A stretch of 64,000 bases of DNA from Aphodosoma sp045126975 (lineage in GTDB: Bacteria; Bacteroidota; Bacteroidia; Bacteroidales; Paludibacteraceae), in assembly GCA_045126975.1 (NCBI GenBank), contig JBGVPL010000040.1:102153-166152 (forward strand). Direction: 5' to 3'. Below the pieces are notes generated by a model. That model saw nothing but the letters and a program-made list of their open reading frames with translations, ran no database searches and was not told the DNA's origin. Below, in pieces: positions 19,418 to 28,659 of this stretch (within the stretch, counting starts at the first letter, position 1; every line of letters starts with the position of its first letter). The translations under genes and the position numbers were made by a program.

Positions 19418-20144
19418 TATTTAGCACTAAGGAGAATATACGTGATCTTAGGCTTTGAATCGATTGTGCTTCTAATGCTCGATTTATGTTGTCGTTGTCA
19501 GAAGAAAGCGGTTCGTGGGGTGTGCCAACTCGGTTATCGAAAGATACGAATTTATTATTAAATCCGATAGAGTATTTAGCTTCTATAGAGAAGCGAAGGT
19601 ATTCGGTATATATTGTGCAACCGATGCCAAATTCGGTGAAATAGTCGAGACGTTTGAAAAGGATGGGATTTTCGGGGTCTTTGTCGATATTCCATTCGAT
19701 ATCCATGCCACCACCGGCGAGCATGTAAGGGCGACAATCACTTAGGCGGACAGCACTATATCGTATGTAAATAGGAATTCGAACTATATTAGATGGGGAG
19801 TTTTTGTAGCCATGAATAGTGTCGGATTGGAATTGTCCGTTAGTAACGGAGCCTTGGTAGAATGTCATATTATATTGACCCATGTGGAAAGCAGGGGCAA
19901 GGCGGAGACCAAAGTAGTTGTTTAGTCTCATTTCACCAATAAGACCAACGCTAAAACCTGGTATCCAATTTTTGATTTCTCCGCGCAAATTACTTTCGAT
20001 ATTGTGTTTAATACCGAAGTCCATTAGGTTAAATCCGACAAAAGCACCATAGTGCCAGCGTTTGAAATCAATAGAAGGCAGGTTTTGGGCTTGTAGGGTA
20101 GAGAGTGTAACTATTGTGATTATTAAGCAATAAAACTTTTTCAT
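19407..20144 (-). CDS. porT: PorT-like component of the type IX secretion system
   Basis: An outer-membrane beta-barrel protein required for T9SS function in Porphyromonas-type bacteria. I place the start at ATG 20144, which gives a clean signal peptide (MKKFYC to LQAQ, about 20 residues) and 245 residues. Resemblance to PorT is clearest in the middle and C-terminal part: VRIPIYIRYSAVRLSDCRPY, a Gly-rich turn, and KRLDYFTEFGIGCTIYTEY. This is the only T9SS machinery gene I recognise here, consistent with scattered T9SS genes and with four T9SS cargo proteins in the window. A generic PorT-family barrel is the alternative. Confidence 0.75.
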   Translation of the reverse strand: MKKFYCLIITIVTLSTLQAQNLPSIDFKRWHYGAFVGFNLMDFGIKHNIESNLRGEIKNWIPGFSVGLIGEMRLNNYFGLRLAPAFHMGQYNMTFYQGSVTNGQFQSDTIHGYKNSPSNIVRIPIYIRYSAVRLSDCRPYMLAGGGMDIEWNIDKDPENPILFKRLDYFTEFGIGCTIYTEYLRFSIEAKYSIGFNNKFVSFDNRVGTPHEPLSSDNDNINRALEAQSIQSLRSRIFSLVLNINI

Positions 20145-20186
20145 TGGTAATAAAACGAAAATGTGCAAAAATTATTGTGCAAAATG

Positions 20187-20217
20187 TTTGTCATAACAAA
20201 AAATATGTGTAAATTTG
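20187..20217 (+). promoter_or_regulatory. Ferredoxin gene promoter
   Basis: -33 TTTG (20187-20190), 19-nt spacer, -7 TAAATTTG (20210-20217). Confidence 0.7.
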
Positions 20218-20258
20218 CACTGAAATTAGTACTAATAACAACTTAATTTTTTTTAACA

Positions 20259-20429
20259 ATGGCTTACGTAATTTCAGAAGATTGTATTGCTTGTGGTACT
20301 TGTATTGGTGAGTGCCCTGTTGAAGCTATCTCTGAGGGCGATATCTACAAAATCGACCCAGAAGTATGTACAGAATGTGGCACTTGTGCTTCAGTTTGTC
20401 CATCAGAAGCAATTCATCTTGGCGAATAA
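20259..20429 (+). CDS. 2[4Fe-4S] ferredoxin
   Basis: A 56-residue electron carrier. Two complete cluster motifs are visible: Cys9, Cys12, Cys15 and Cys19-Pro, then Cys37, Cys40, Cys43 and Cys47-Pro, the clostridial-type arrangement. It opens MAYVISEDCIACGTC and ends AIHLGE. Promoter upstream and a strong terminator downstream make it monocistronic, as expected for an abundant small ferredoxin of an anaerobe serving pyruvate:ferredoxin oxidoreductase or similar enzymes. Confidence 0.95.
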   Translation: MAYVISEDCIACGTCIGECPVEAISEGDIYKIDPEVCTECGTCASVCPSEAIHLGE

Positions 20430-20452
20430 TTCGCTAACGAAAAACAAACTTA

Positions 20453-20490
20453 AAAACCGCTTGACTTGATTGTTGAGCGGTTTTGTTTTT
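20453..20490 (+). terminator. Ferredoxin terminator
   Basis: Stem AAAACCGCTTGAC with GTTGAGCGGTTTT (one G-T pair) and a T-run. Confidence 0.85.
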
Positions 20491-20506
20491 TGTAGATAAT
20501 TAAAAA

Positions 20507-20566
20507 AAGACAGAATAACAAAATAACATAAAGTTGTAATTATGTTTTTTGTTTTTCTGTCTTTAT
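20507..20566. repeat. Imperfect palindrome of the AAGACA/TGTCTT family
   Basis: AAGACAGAATAACA on the left pairs imperfectly with TGTTTTTCTGTCTTT on the right, with an inner AACATAA/TTATGTT. Further copies: 25171-25238, 56952-57006 and 58168-58380; a single arm occurs at 34995-35040. Confidence 0.7.
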
Positions 20567-20582
20567 GATAATATTAAATTTT

Positions 20583-21812
20583 TTATTTTACGATATCAAG
20601 CAATTCAACTTCGAAAATTAGAGCTTCGCATGGACCGATGAGTTCGCCTGCACCACGTTCGCCGTAAGCTAATTGATAAGGGATGTAGAGGATGAATTTT
20701 GAGCCTACAGGCATGAGTTGAAGACCCTCAGTCCAACCTTTGATTACTCCATTGAGTGGGAATTCAATTGGTTCGCCACGTTGTACTGAGCTATCGAATA
20801 CTGTGCCATCGATAAGGGTGCCGTGGTAGTGAACTTTAACTGTGCTTTCGGCAGTTGGTTTTTCGCCTTCGCCCATTGTTACTACTTCGTATTGGAGACC
20901 ACTTTCAGTAACGATTACCTCTTCGCGTTTAGCATTTTCAGCTAAGAACGCTTCGCCTTTTGCTGCTGCACCTTTGTTTTTTTCAGCTGCTTTGGCTTCC
21001 ATTGTTTTGTTGAGCCATTCTGCTGCTTGGTTGGCAGACATTATAACGTTAGTTTCTTGTTTTAGGTTTTCGATGAGACCACGTTTGATAATGTTTAATT
21101 TTGTTTCAATTGTAGAGTCGTTGAAAAGGTATTTGCTACGAGTGAATTGTTGACGCATATTAGAGCCTACTTCGATACCTTTCAAGTATAAAGCATTGTC
21201 GTCTGTATTGTTTATTCCTTTTTCGAATTCTGTAACAAAAACTTTGATGTTTTTATCAGTTGTATCTTTGCCAAGAATATATTTGCGTGCACCATTACCG
21301 TTAATTATACCGAGGAGCATGTTGATTGTGTCAACTTGTTCTGGAGTAAGATTAGCAGGTTCGCCTGTTTGCATTGATGGACCCATCAAAGTTTGGAAAT
21401 ATTGCATTCCTTCTTCAGGATTGATAAAATTATTTTCTCCTTCTAATTGTGATTTGAAAGAAGAGATTATTAAATCAGATTTAACAGGGATTGTTGAGTC
21501 GTTGAACAAGAAACCTGTTTTAATTTCTTCACCCATAGAGATACCCATGCGGAAACCTTCGATAGCAAGGCGTTCTGTTGGAGTTTGTTCTTTTAGAGAA
21601 GATTCGATACCATTGCAGAATTGAGCTACTTTTTCTGCATCTGCAGTGTCAGCCATTAATACATATTGACGAATACCACCAGCATTTGCAGCACCGAGGG
21701 CATAGTTGATAGAGTCGCTTTGAGTTTTTACGTTAGCAGAGTTACCTCCACATGACATAAACATTGGTGCAGCTACTGCTACAGCCAAGAATAAACCAAA
21801 AATTTTTTTCAT
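20583..21812 (-). CDS. FKBP-type peptidyl-prolyl isomerase, lipoprotein
   Basis: Catalyses proline cis-trans isomerisation during folding of exported proteins. Signal peptide with lipobox FMSC (lipidated Cys about 21), then two FKBP_N-like helical dimerisation segments (about 25-170 and 180-290), and a C-terminal FKBP domain (about 300-409) with VKVHYHGTLIDGTVFDSS and GWTEGLQLMPVGSKFILYIP. It lies 14 bp downstream of a second FKBP gene on the same strand, so they form one operon. The duplicated N-terminal region makes it about twice the usual length. Confidence 0.9.
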   Translation of the reverse strand: MKKIFGLFLAVAVAAPMFMSCGGNSANVKTQSDSINYALGAANAGGIRQYVLMADTADAEKVAQFCNGIESSLKEQTPTERLAIEGFRMGISMGEEIKTGFLFNDSTIPVKSDLIISSFKSQLEGENNFINPEEGMQYFQTLMGPSMQTGEPANLTPEQVDTINMLLGIINGNGARKYILGKDTTDKNIKVFVTEFEKGINNTDDNALYLKGIEVGSNMRQQFTRSKYLFNDSTIETKLNIIKRGLIENLKQETNVIMSANQAAEWLNKTMEAKAAEKNKGAAAKGEAFLAENAKREEVIVTESGLQYEVVTMGEGEKPTAESTVKVHYHGTLIDGTVFDSSVQRGEPIEFPLNGVIKGWTEGLQLMPVGSKFILYIPYQLAYGERGAGELIGPCEALIFEVELLDIVK

Positions 21813-21826
21813 TATTGTATCTGTTT

Positions 21827-22423
21827 TTATTTAACGATTTCAAGTAATTCTACTTCGAAAATGAGTGCTGAATATGGAGCAATCATTTGACCTGCGCCTT
21901 GTTCGCCATAAGCGAGGTTGTAAGGAATGTAGAGTTTCCATTTTGAGCCAACAGGCATGAGTTGGAGAGCTTCAACCCAACCTTGGATAACTTGTGTAAC
22001 TCCGAATGTTGCAGGTTCGCCACGACGTACTGAACTGTCGAATACTGTACCATCAATTAAGGTACCGTGGTAGTGAACTTTAACTTTGTCGGTAGCAACT
22101 GGTTTTTGACCGATTGCTTCAGTGATGATTTCGTATTGAAGACCACTTGGAAGTGTTACAACGTTTGCGCGTTTTGTGTTTTCTTCTAAGAATTTTTCGC
22201 CAGCTTCACGAACTTGCGCGAATTGAGCTTTTGCTTCTTCTTCGAGTTTAGTGAAGAATTTATTTAATAACTCTTGTGCTTCTTTAAGATCTATTTCAGG
22301 TTGTTTACCTTCGCACATTGCTTCTACTCCTTTTGCAAAAGATTGGTAGTCAAGACCTTTAATTTTGCTTTGAGCTAAATGTTGACCGAAACTTAAGCCA
22401 ACTGCATAACTTGTTTTATCCAT
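21827..22423 (-). CDS. FKBP-type peptidyl-prolyl isomerase (FkpA/Mip-like)
   Basis: A 198-residue Mip-type isomerase. An N-terminal helical domain (about 1-85, opening MDKTSYAVGLSFGQHLAQ) is followed by an FKBP domain (about 95-198) with VHYHGTLIDGTVFDSSVRRG and PVGSKWKLYIPYNLAYGEQGAG. No signal peptide is visible, so it is probably cytoplasmic, unlike its lipoprotein neighbour. First gene of the two-gene operon; a -7 box TAAATTTG (22449-22456) lies 26 bp upstream of the start codon. Confidence 0.9.
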   Translation of the reverse strand: MDKTSYAVGLSFGQHLAQSKIKGLDYQSFAKGVEAMCEGKQPEIDLKEAQELLNKFFTKLEEEAKAQFAQVREAGEKFLEENTKRANVVTLPSGLQYEIITEAIGQKPVATDKVKVHYHGTLIDGTVFDSSVRRGEPATFGVTQVIQGWVEALQLMPVGSKWKLYIPYNLAYGEQGAGQMIAPYSALIFEVELLEIVK

Positions 22424-22534
22424 TGTTTTTAGTTTAAAATTTGACTTGCAAATTTAGTTATTTTAATTTACAAATCATAGTAGGGAATTCATAATTATTG
22501 TTAAAATATGGGGTGATATTTTTGATATTTATGA

Positions 22535-22573
22535 ATATAAAAAATCATCGCTCATTGGATTGAGCGATGATTT
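22535..22573 (-). terminator. kdsD terminator
   Basis: Reverse strand: ATCATCGCTCA stem, 6-nt loop, perfect complement, then a T-run; just past the kdsD stop. Confidence 0.9.
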
Positions 22574-22576
22574 AGT

Positions 22577-23533
22577 TTATCTGAAATCAATTATGTCGTG
22601 GATGTGGAGAATACCGATGATATTGTTTGAGTCGGGTGTGTCGGTGATGGCGAGGGAGGTAATGTTGTTGATGTCCATAAGTTCGAGGGCTTGGGTTATC
22701 ATTGCTTCTTGGTGGATGTGTTTGAACGAATGGGTCATAATGTCTGCTGCTGTGAGTGTTTTTAGATTTTCGTGATGTTGTACTGCCCTGCGAATATCTC
22801 CATCGGTGATTATACCAACACATTTGTTATCGTTGTCATAAACTAATGTCATGCCCTTGCGACCATCGCTTACAGTATAGATTATGTCGTTGAAAAGTGT
22901 GTTAGTTGTAACTCGTGGAATGGCGGTTGACATGCGATGTTTTACGCGCGAAAGCAATTGGCGTCCGAGTGCTCCTCCAGGGTGGTAGAGAGCAAAGTTT
23001 TCGGCTTTGAATTGTCGGCGTTCCATGAGACATACCATAAGGGCATCACCGAGAAGCATAGTTGCCGTGGTAGATGTGGTAGGTGCAAGATTGAGTGGGC
23101 ACACTTCACGTTCTACGGGTACGTTTAATACAATTTCAGCCTCACGTGCTAATGCAGAATGAGGATTGCCTGTAATGGCAATGATGCGTGCACCTATGTT
23201 TTTGAGTGGGGAGCAGATATTTACAATTTCGGATGATGTGCCACTATGAGAGATGAGTAGGGCAATATCGTTTTTAGCCACCATACCTAAATCACCATGC
23301 ATGGCTTCGGCGGCATTTACGAATATGGCAGGAGTGCCTGTAGAGGCTAAAGATGCGGCTATTTTGTGACCAACGATACCTGTTTTGCCGATACCCATAA
23401 TGACTATTTTGCCAGTGCAGGCATATATCATTTCTACGGCAAGGTTGATTTCATCGCCTATAGAGTCGGCAATTTTTCGGAATTCGGCAATTTCTTGTTC
23501 GAATATTTCTTTGGTTCGTTCCTTCCAAGACAT
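22577..23533 (-). CDS. kdsD: Arabinose-5-phosphate isomerase (KdsD/KpsF)
   Basis: Converts ribulose-5-phosphate to arabinose-5-phosphate, the first step to Kdo for lipopolysaccharide. An N-terminal SIS domain carries the GIGKTGIVGHKIAASLASTG block (about 52-71) and AAEAMHGDLGM (about 80-90), and two CBS domains fill residues about 205-318. 318 residues, standard. It follows kdsA on the same strand at 123 bp, so both Kdo steps are adjacent. Confidence 0.93.
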   Translation of the reverse strand: MSWKERTKEIFEQEIAEFRKIADSIGDEINLAVEMIYACTGKIVIMGIGKTGIVGHKIAASLASTGTPAIFVNAAEAMHGDLGMVAKNDIALLISHSGTSSEIVNICSPLKNIGARIIAITGNPHSALAREAEIVLNVPVEREVCPLNLAPTTSTTATMLLGDALMVCLMERRQFKAENFALYHPGGALGRQLLSRVKHRMSTAIPRVTTNTLFNDIIYTVSDGRKGMTLVYDNDNKCVGIITDGDIRRAVQHHENLKTLTAADIMTHSFKHIHQEAMITQALELMDINNITSLAITDTPDSNNIIGILHIHDIIDFR

Positions 23534-23540
23534 ATATTTA

Positions 23541-23572
23541 GAGTTGAGAGTTTAGAGTTTAGAGTTTAGAGG
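23541..23572. repeat. 7-nt repeat tract (gagttta)
   Basis: Units gagttga, gagttta, gagttta, gagttta between kdsA and kdsD. Confidence 0.85.
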
Positions 23573-23656
23573 TGGCGGACTTCTTCGGGATAGGTTGCTT
23601 GAAGGTTGCAGTATCCTCTGAAGGAGGTTGCTGTTGGTATGGTAAAAGTAGGACTA

Positions 23657-24472
23657 CTATTTTTTTATTATGTTGTCAATTTCGATGGCTTGACGGAGGA
23701 TATTTTCTATATCGGATAGGCGTAATTGGTTGGCGGCATCGGAGAATGCTTTGTCTGGGTCGGGGTGTACTTCGGCAAATATAGCATCAACACCAACAGC
23801 GAGGGCAGCACGCATGAGGTGAGGCACCATTTCGCGATTACCACCTGTTATGCCTCCTTGTCCGCCTGGTTTTTGTACGCTATGAGTGGCGTCGAATATG
23901 ACAGGTACTCCAAATTGGCGCATTTCGACTAATCCAGTCATATCGACTACAAGGTTGTTGTATCCGAATGATGAACCTCGTTCGCATACCATTATGCGTT
24001 CGTTGCCTGTAGAACGGAGTTTATCCACTACATTACGCATATCCCAAGGGGCGAGGAATTGTCCTTTTTTTACGTTGATGGCTCTGCCTGTTTCGGCTGC
24101 TGCTACGAGTAAATCGGTTTGGCGACAAAGGAAAGCAGGTATTTGTAGAATATCAGCAACTTCGGCTACGATAGGACATTGCCAAGATTCGTGAACATCG
24201 GTAACGATAGGGAGGTTCAATTCTGTTTTTACGCGTTGTAGAATTTGTAACCCTTTTTCTATGCCTATGCCACGAGGCGAAGTCACAGAGGTACGATTGG
24301 CTTTGTCGAATGAAGATTTGAATATGAATGGAATTTCGAGGCGAGAACAAATATCTTTTAATTCAGAAGCTACTTCCATAGTCATCTCTTCCGATTCGAT
24401 GGCGCATGGTCCTGCCAATAGAGCAAATCGTCTGTTGCCACCTATTATTATGTTGTCTGTGATTTTTACCAT
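23657..24472 (-). CDS. kdsA: 3-deoxy-8-phosphooctulonate synthase
   Basis: Condenses arabinose-5-phosphate with phosphoenolpyruvate to Kdo-8-phosphate. The 271-residue TIM-barrel protein has the family motifs FKSSFDKANRTS (about 54-65), the GIEKGLQIL segment, VTDVHE (about 95-100) and an ending with HPDPDKAFSDAANQL. Upstream of kdsD on the same strand. The gap to the deacetylase gene contains an acacgag-type repeat (24483-24530). Confidence 0.95.
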   Translation of the reverse strand: MVKITDNIIIGGNRRFALLAGPCAIESEEMTMEVASELKDICSRLEIPFIFKSSFDKANRTSVTSPRGIGIEKGLQILQRVKTELNLPIVTDVHESWQCPIVAEVADILQIPAFLCRQTDLLVAAAETGRAINVKKGQFLAPWDMRNVVDKLRSTGNERIMVCERGSSFGYNNLVVDMTGLVEMRQFGVPVIFDATHSVQKPGGQGGITGGNREMVPHLMRAALAVGVDAIFAEVHPDPDKAFSDAANQLRLSDIENILRQAIEIDNIIKK

Positions 24473-24551
24473 AGTATTTTTTAGATGTTAGACACGAGAT
24501 ATGAGATATTATACATGAGGAGTCTTGATTCTCGTTTCTTTTATCTAGTGT

Positions 24552-25196
24552 CTAATAAGTTTTTAGTTCGTAGCCTGTGGTTTTGAGCCAAATTATTATC
24601 TCCTCTAATATTTTCAGTGTGCGAGGTGCGGCTTTGATTGAATCGTGCATTACGATGATAGAGCCTGGTCGGGTGTAGCGTTTTATGATATTGAGAATGT
24701 CGTCAGGAGTGTGTTTGTTGTCCCAGTCGTATGTGATTACATCCCATTGAATTATTTTGTAACCCTTATTGCGCAACATGCTATTCTGTCGTGGAGTGAT
24801 TAGTCCGTGAGGAGGGCGAAATAGATTGTTGCCTACAAGCTCAGCACATTCGTCGATTTCGTTTAGATAGTCGTTGGTATTCGTGTAGAATCCTTTTGAA
24901 TGGTGCATCGTGTGGTTACCCACTTGATGTCCTTCGGCTTTGATTTGTGCAAATAGGTCGGGATGTCTGACTATATTGTCGCCTACGCAAAAGAAAGTTG
25001 CTTTGACGTTGTGTTGTCGTAGAATGTCGAGTATCGTAGGCGTAGTTTCGGGGCATGGACCATCGTCGAAAGTGATATATACCTCACGCCCAGCGGTTGG
25101 TATTCGATACTCCGCTGGGCATAGTAGGTGTAATATTTTCGGTGGTTGATACACTTTTTTAAGAACTGATAAGAAGACATAAAAACAGAATAACAT
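24552..25196 (-). CDS. Polysaccharide deacetylase (NodB family)
   Basis: Removes N- or O-acetyl groups from glycans, probably at the cell envelope. The NodB fold shows TFDDGPCPE with Asp44 and Asp45 and the metal histidines in NHTMHH (His95, His99), then RPPHG (about 127-131) and WDVITYDW. 214 residues. The hydrophobic N-terminus (residues 1-14) is translated from an AAGACA-family repeat palindrome at 25171-25238, so either that repeat supplies a membrane anchor or the real start is the GTG at 25154. Confidence 0.85.
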   Translation of the reverse strand: MLFCFYVFLSVLKKVYQPPKILHLLCPAEYRIPTAGREVYITFDDGPCPETTPTILDILRQHNVKATFFCVGDNIVRHPDLFAQIKAEGHQVGNHTMHHSKGFYTNTNDYLNEIDECAELVGNNLFRPPHGLITPRQNSMLRNKGYKIIQWDVITYDWDNKHTPDDILNIIKRYTRPGSIIVMHDSIKAAPRTLKILEEIIIWLKTTGYELKTY

Positions 25197-25238
25197 AAAG
25201 GTAAATAAAATTATGTTTTTGTGTTCTTATGTCTTCTA
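25171..25238. repeat. AAGACA/TGTCTT palindrome at the deacetylase start
   Basis: GAAGACATAAAAACA on the left, TTATGTCTTC on the right, inner AACATAA/TTATGTT. It lies over the start codon of the deacetylase and just past the stop of the DUF2723 gene. Confidence 0.75.
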
Positions 25239-25248
25239 AAAAATATTT

Positions 25249-28200
25249 TTAGTTTCTCACTAATGGGTAATATTTTTGGAGGTTTTCTTCGAGTTCTGTT
25301 GATAATTCAGAATCGTAGTTACGAGCTGTCATCCACATATTTTGAATTAAACCTACATTTTGGCGGATTGATAATTCTTGAGATACCGCTTTGCTATGTT
25401 TTGATTTTAATGATTTTACCCATTCGATTTTTGCGATGCAGTCATCAAGTAGAGGACGCACTAACGCATCGGCTTTTTCGATTTGACCGAGTTCGTAGTA
25501 GTATTCGGCAAGCATAGCAGTGCTATAGTCGGCAGGAACAGAAGTTGTAGGGATTACTTCCATACATTTATCAAGTACCTCAAGGGCTTTTTCGTTTTGT
25601 CCTTCCTCGATAAGAGCAGCTGCAAGTTGTCCGAACATCATACGCATTGTTCGAGCCATACGGATGTGTTGTTCGTCGAGGTAAACTTTAGGGTCTGCAA
25701 TGTTGCCCCATACGAATTTGTTCATCATATTGTCGTACATGGCCTCTGTGTTTACTCGTTCTCTTTGTCCTTTAACAGGAACGATGCGATATGCTAAACC
25801 TTCCAATTGCATGTATTCTTGTAGAGCTGGGTAGTATTCGCTACCTACAGTAGCAGCTACATACATTGGGCGTTCCCAATTATTAGAGTTGAGCATTTCG
25901 AGTACCATAAGTTGAGCTTTGCCTACAGAACGATTGAGTTTGATATACATTTGGTCAGTAATTTTTGCAGAATCTTTTGCTGCTACAGTACCTGTTTCTA
26001 TGGCTTTTTGTTTATCGACAGGGAGTATCATTGTAGAGCTGAAGAAATTGCCGATGCCATTTTCGTCGATTGTGCGAGGGTCGCGAACAAGGTCAAGAGC
26101 TTGGCCGAGTTCCATACCATTTTTGAATTGGTTATGGTCAGATACGCGGCATACATCAAGGTGACCAGATACATAGTCTTTTTTCTCCCAAGAGATAGGA
26201 AGAGGTGCTGATGTATAGGCTTCACGTTTCATTTGGTCGATATACCAATCTGTGTTGAGGTATGAAAGGTTACATACACGCATGTCTGTGCGATTTTCTT
26301 CTACTTCTTGATTGTACCAAAGTGGGAATGTGTCGTTGTCGCCATTCGAGAAGATGATAGAGTTAGGAGCGCAACTATTGAGGTAGTTGAGACCGAAATC
26401 GCGGGCAACACGACGATTTGAACGGTCGTGGTCATCCCAGTTTTGTTGAGCCATAAGGGCTGGTACACCAAGACAACAGATTGTAACAATAATTGCAGCC
26501 AATGGTTTAGGCATAAATTTCTTAATGAGAGAGTAGAAGAACATTACGCCAAGACCAATCCATATCGAGAATGCGTAGAATGATGCAGCGTAGGCATAGT
26601 CACGCTCACGAGGTTGGTATGGAGTCTGGTTGAGGTACATCACAATGGCAAGACCTGTCATAAAGAATAGTACGAATACTAACCAGAATTGCAAGTTGCC
26701 TTGTTTTTTATTGCACAATTGCCATGCTATACCGAGCAAACCAAGCAATAATGGGAGCATGAAATAGCGGTTGCGGCCTTTGTTGTTTTTGAGAGAATCT
26801 GGCAATGTATCTTGATTGCCAAGACGAGCATTGTCGAGGAATGAGATGCCAGAAATCCAGTTGCCTTTATCTAATTCACCATGACTTTGTAGGTCGTTTT
26901 GGCGACCAGCGAAGTTCCACATAAAGTAGCGCCAATACATGAAATTGACTTGGTATGAGAAGAAGAAGCGAAGGTTTTCGCCCATAGTTGGCATAATAAG
27001 AGTCTCTTGACGACCACAACGGTCAACAGTGATGCGTTTGCCTTTTACATTACCCCATGTTTTATAAGCAGAAACATGATGTGATTGACCAGAATACATA
27101 CGAGGGAATAGCATTTTGAAACGAGAGTCCATTTCGTAGCCGGTTTGGCGTTTGCCAAGATTTTCGTATGCATCTTTTTCATCGGCAGAAGTTTTTACTT
27201 TTTGTTGCCATACGGTGTTGCCATATTTAGCGCGTGGTACACACATATTGCCTTGTATGTCAAGAATTTCAGGTGCTGAATACATAGCTCCGTAGAATAG
27301 AGGACGGTCGCCATATTGTTCGCGGTTGAGGTATGATTGCAATGTGAATACATCTTCTGGCGAGTTTTGGTCCATAGGTGTATTTGCCATTGAGCGAATC
27401 ACAATCATTGTGTAGGTAGAATAACCGATGAGCATTACCATTGCACAAAGCACTATTGTGTTGAGCCAATGGTAGTTCCACTCTTTTTTAACAAAGAGAA
27501 GAACCGACATTGCAGCGATAATCAAAAGTCCAAGTATTACTCCACTACCAAGGAATGGAATACCGAGCATGGTGAGTGCTGCGATGAATGCGATGCGAGC
27601 ACGGATTTCGTTTTTAACGGTTTGAGTTTCGTAAACAGCCCAAATTAGAATTGCTGCTGTGACGATAAGGTAGATGATAACGCCGCTATTGAAACCTAAA
27701 CCACAAGTGTTTACGAAAAAGAGTTCGAACCAAGATGCCACTTTCACAAATCCTGGAATCATACCATAGAGTACGGCTGCAAGGATTATGACAGAGATGC
27801 CGAGAGCGATGATAGTGTTTTTGGTGTTAACTTCGTATTTTTTGAAATAATATACAAGTACGATTGCAGGGATAGTCAACAAGTTGAGCAAGTGGACACC
27901 GATACTCAAGCCCATGAGGTAGGCAATGAGGATAAGCCAACGTGCTGCATGTGGTTCATCTGCAACGTCTTCCCATTTGAGAATACACCAAAATACTACT
28001 GCAGTGAAAAGAGAAGAATAGGCATATACCTCACCTTCGACAGCTGAGAACCAGAAAGTATCTGAGAATGTGTAAGCTAATGAACCAACAAGACCTGCAC
28101 CAAGGATAGCGATGCCTTTGCCAAGAGTCATTTCGTCGCCATCTTTGAGGGTGATTTTGCGAGCAATGTGTGTGATAGTCCAGAATAAGAATAAGATAGT

Positions 28201-28464
28201 GAACGAACTACACAAAGCCGACATAGCATTGACCATTGCTGCAACTTGAGTTGGGTCGGATGCAAAAAGTGAGAAGAGGCGACCTGTCATCATGAAGAAT
28301 GGTGCTCCAGGTGGGTGACCAACTTCGAGTTTGAATGCTGAAGCGATGAACTCACCGCAATCCCAGAAAGATGCAGTAGGCTCGATTGTGAGTAGGTAGG
28401 TAACTGTTGCAATGGCAAATGCCAACCAACCTACGATGTTGTTGTAAAGCTTAAAATTTTTCAT
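25249..28464 (-). CDS. DUF2723 multi-pass membrane protein (TMEM260-like)
   Basis: A 1071-residue inner-membrane protein. DUF2723 spans the N-terminal region with the hallmark TASFWDCGEFIASAFKLEVGHPPG (first half around residues 30-45). About 12 hydrophobic helices reach to about residue 690 and a soluble C-terminal part has TPR-like helices. Eukaryotic relatives (TMEM260) are protein O-mannosyltransferases, and the acidic motif in the first periplasmic loop fits a GT-C fold; glycosyltransferase activity here is inference. O-glycosylation of secreted proteins is known in Bacteroidetes, so exported proteins like those in this window are plausible substrates. It has no close operon partner. Confidence 0.82.
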   Translation of the reverse strand: MKNFKLYNNIVGWLAFAIATVTYLLTIEPTASFWDCGEFIASAFKLEVGHPPGAPFFMMTGRLFSLFASDPTQVAAMVNAMSALCSSFTILFLFWTITHIARKITLKDGDEMTLGKGIAILGAGLVGSLAYTFSDTFWFSAVEGEVYAYSSLFTAVVFWCILKWEDVADEPHAARWLILIAYLMGLSIGVHLLNLLTIPAIVLVYYFKKYEVNTKNTIIALGISVIILAAVLYGMIPGFVKVASWFELFFVNTCGLGFNSGVIIYLIVTAAILIWAVYETQTVKNEIRARIAFIAALTMLGIPFLGSGVILGLLIIAAMSVLLFVKKEWNYHWLNTIVLCAMVMLIGYSTYTMIVIRSMANTPMDQNSPEDVFTLQSYLNREQYGDRPLFYGAMYSAPEILDIQGNMCVPRAKYGNTVWQQKVKTSADEKDAYENLGKRQTGYEMDSRFKMLFPRMYSGQSHHVSAYKTWGNVKGKRITVDRCGRQETLIMPTMGENLRFFFSYQVNFMYWRYFMWNFAGRQNDLQSHGELDKGNWISGISFLDNARLGNQDTLPDSLKNNKGRNRYFMLPLLLGLLGIAWQLCNKKQGNLQFWLVFVLFFMTGLAIVMYLNQTPYQPRERDYAYAASFYAFSIWIGLGVMFFYSLIKKFMPKPLAAIIVTICCLGVPALMAQQNWDDHDRSNRRVARDFGLNYLNSCAPNSIIFSNGDNDTFPLWYNQEVEENRTDMRVCNLSYLNTDWYIDQMKREAYTSAPLPISWEKKDYVSGHLDVCRVSDHNQFKNGMELGQALDLVRDPRTIDENGIGNFFSSTMILPVDKQKAIETGTVAAKDSAKITDQMYIKLNRSVGKAQLMVLEMLNSNNWERPMYVAATVGSEYYPALQEYMQLEGLAYRIVPVKGQRERVNTEAMYDNMMNKFVWGNIADPKVYLDEQHIRMARTMRMMFGQLAAALIEEGQNEKALEVLDKCMEVIPTTSVPADYSTAMLAEYYYELGQIEKADALVRPLLDDCIAKIEWVKSLKSKHSKAVSQELSIRQNVGLIQNMWMTARNYDSELSTELEENLQKYYPLVRN

Positions 28465-28478
28465 ATTTTAGAATGTTA

Positions 28479-28499
28479 GTAGCGAGTAGCGAGTAACGA
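28479..28499. repeat. 7-nt repeat tract (gtagcga)
   Basis: gtagcga, gtagcga, gtaacga. Same unit at 30241-30335 and 31939-31959. Confidence 0.85.
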
Positions 28500-28559
28500 G
28501 ACTTACTCAGCTTCGCTTCGTTTTTATTTATTTTAGAATGTTAGCACGTGATTATTTAA

Positions 28560-28647
<88 letters not shown>

Positions 28648-28659
<12 letters not shown>

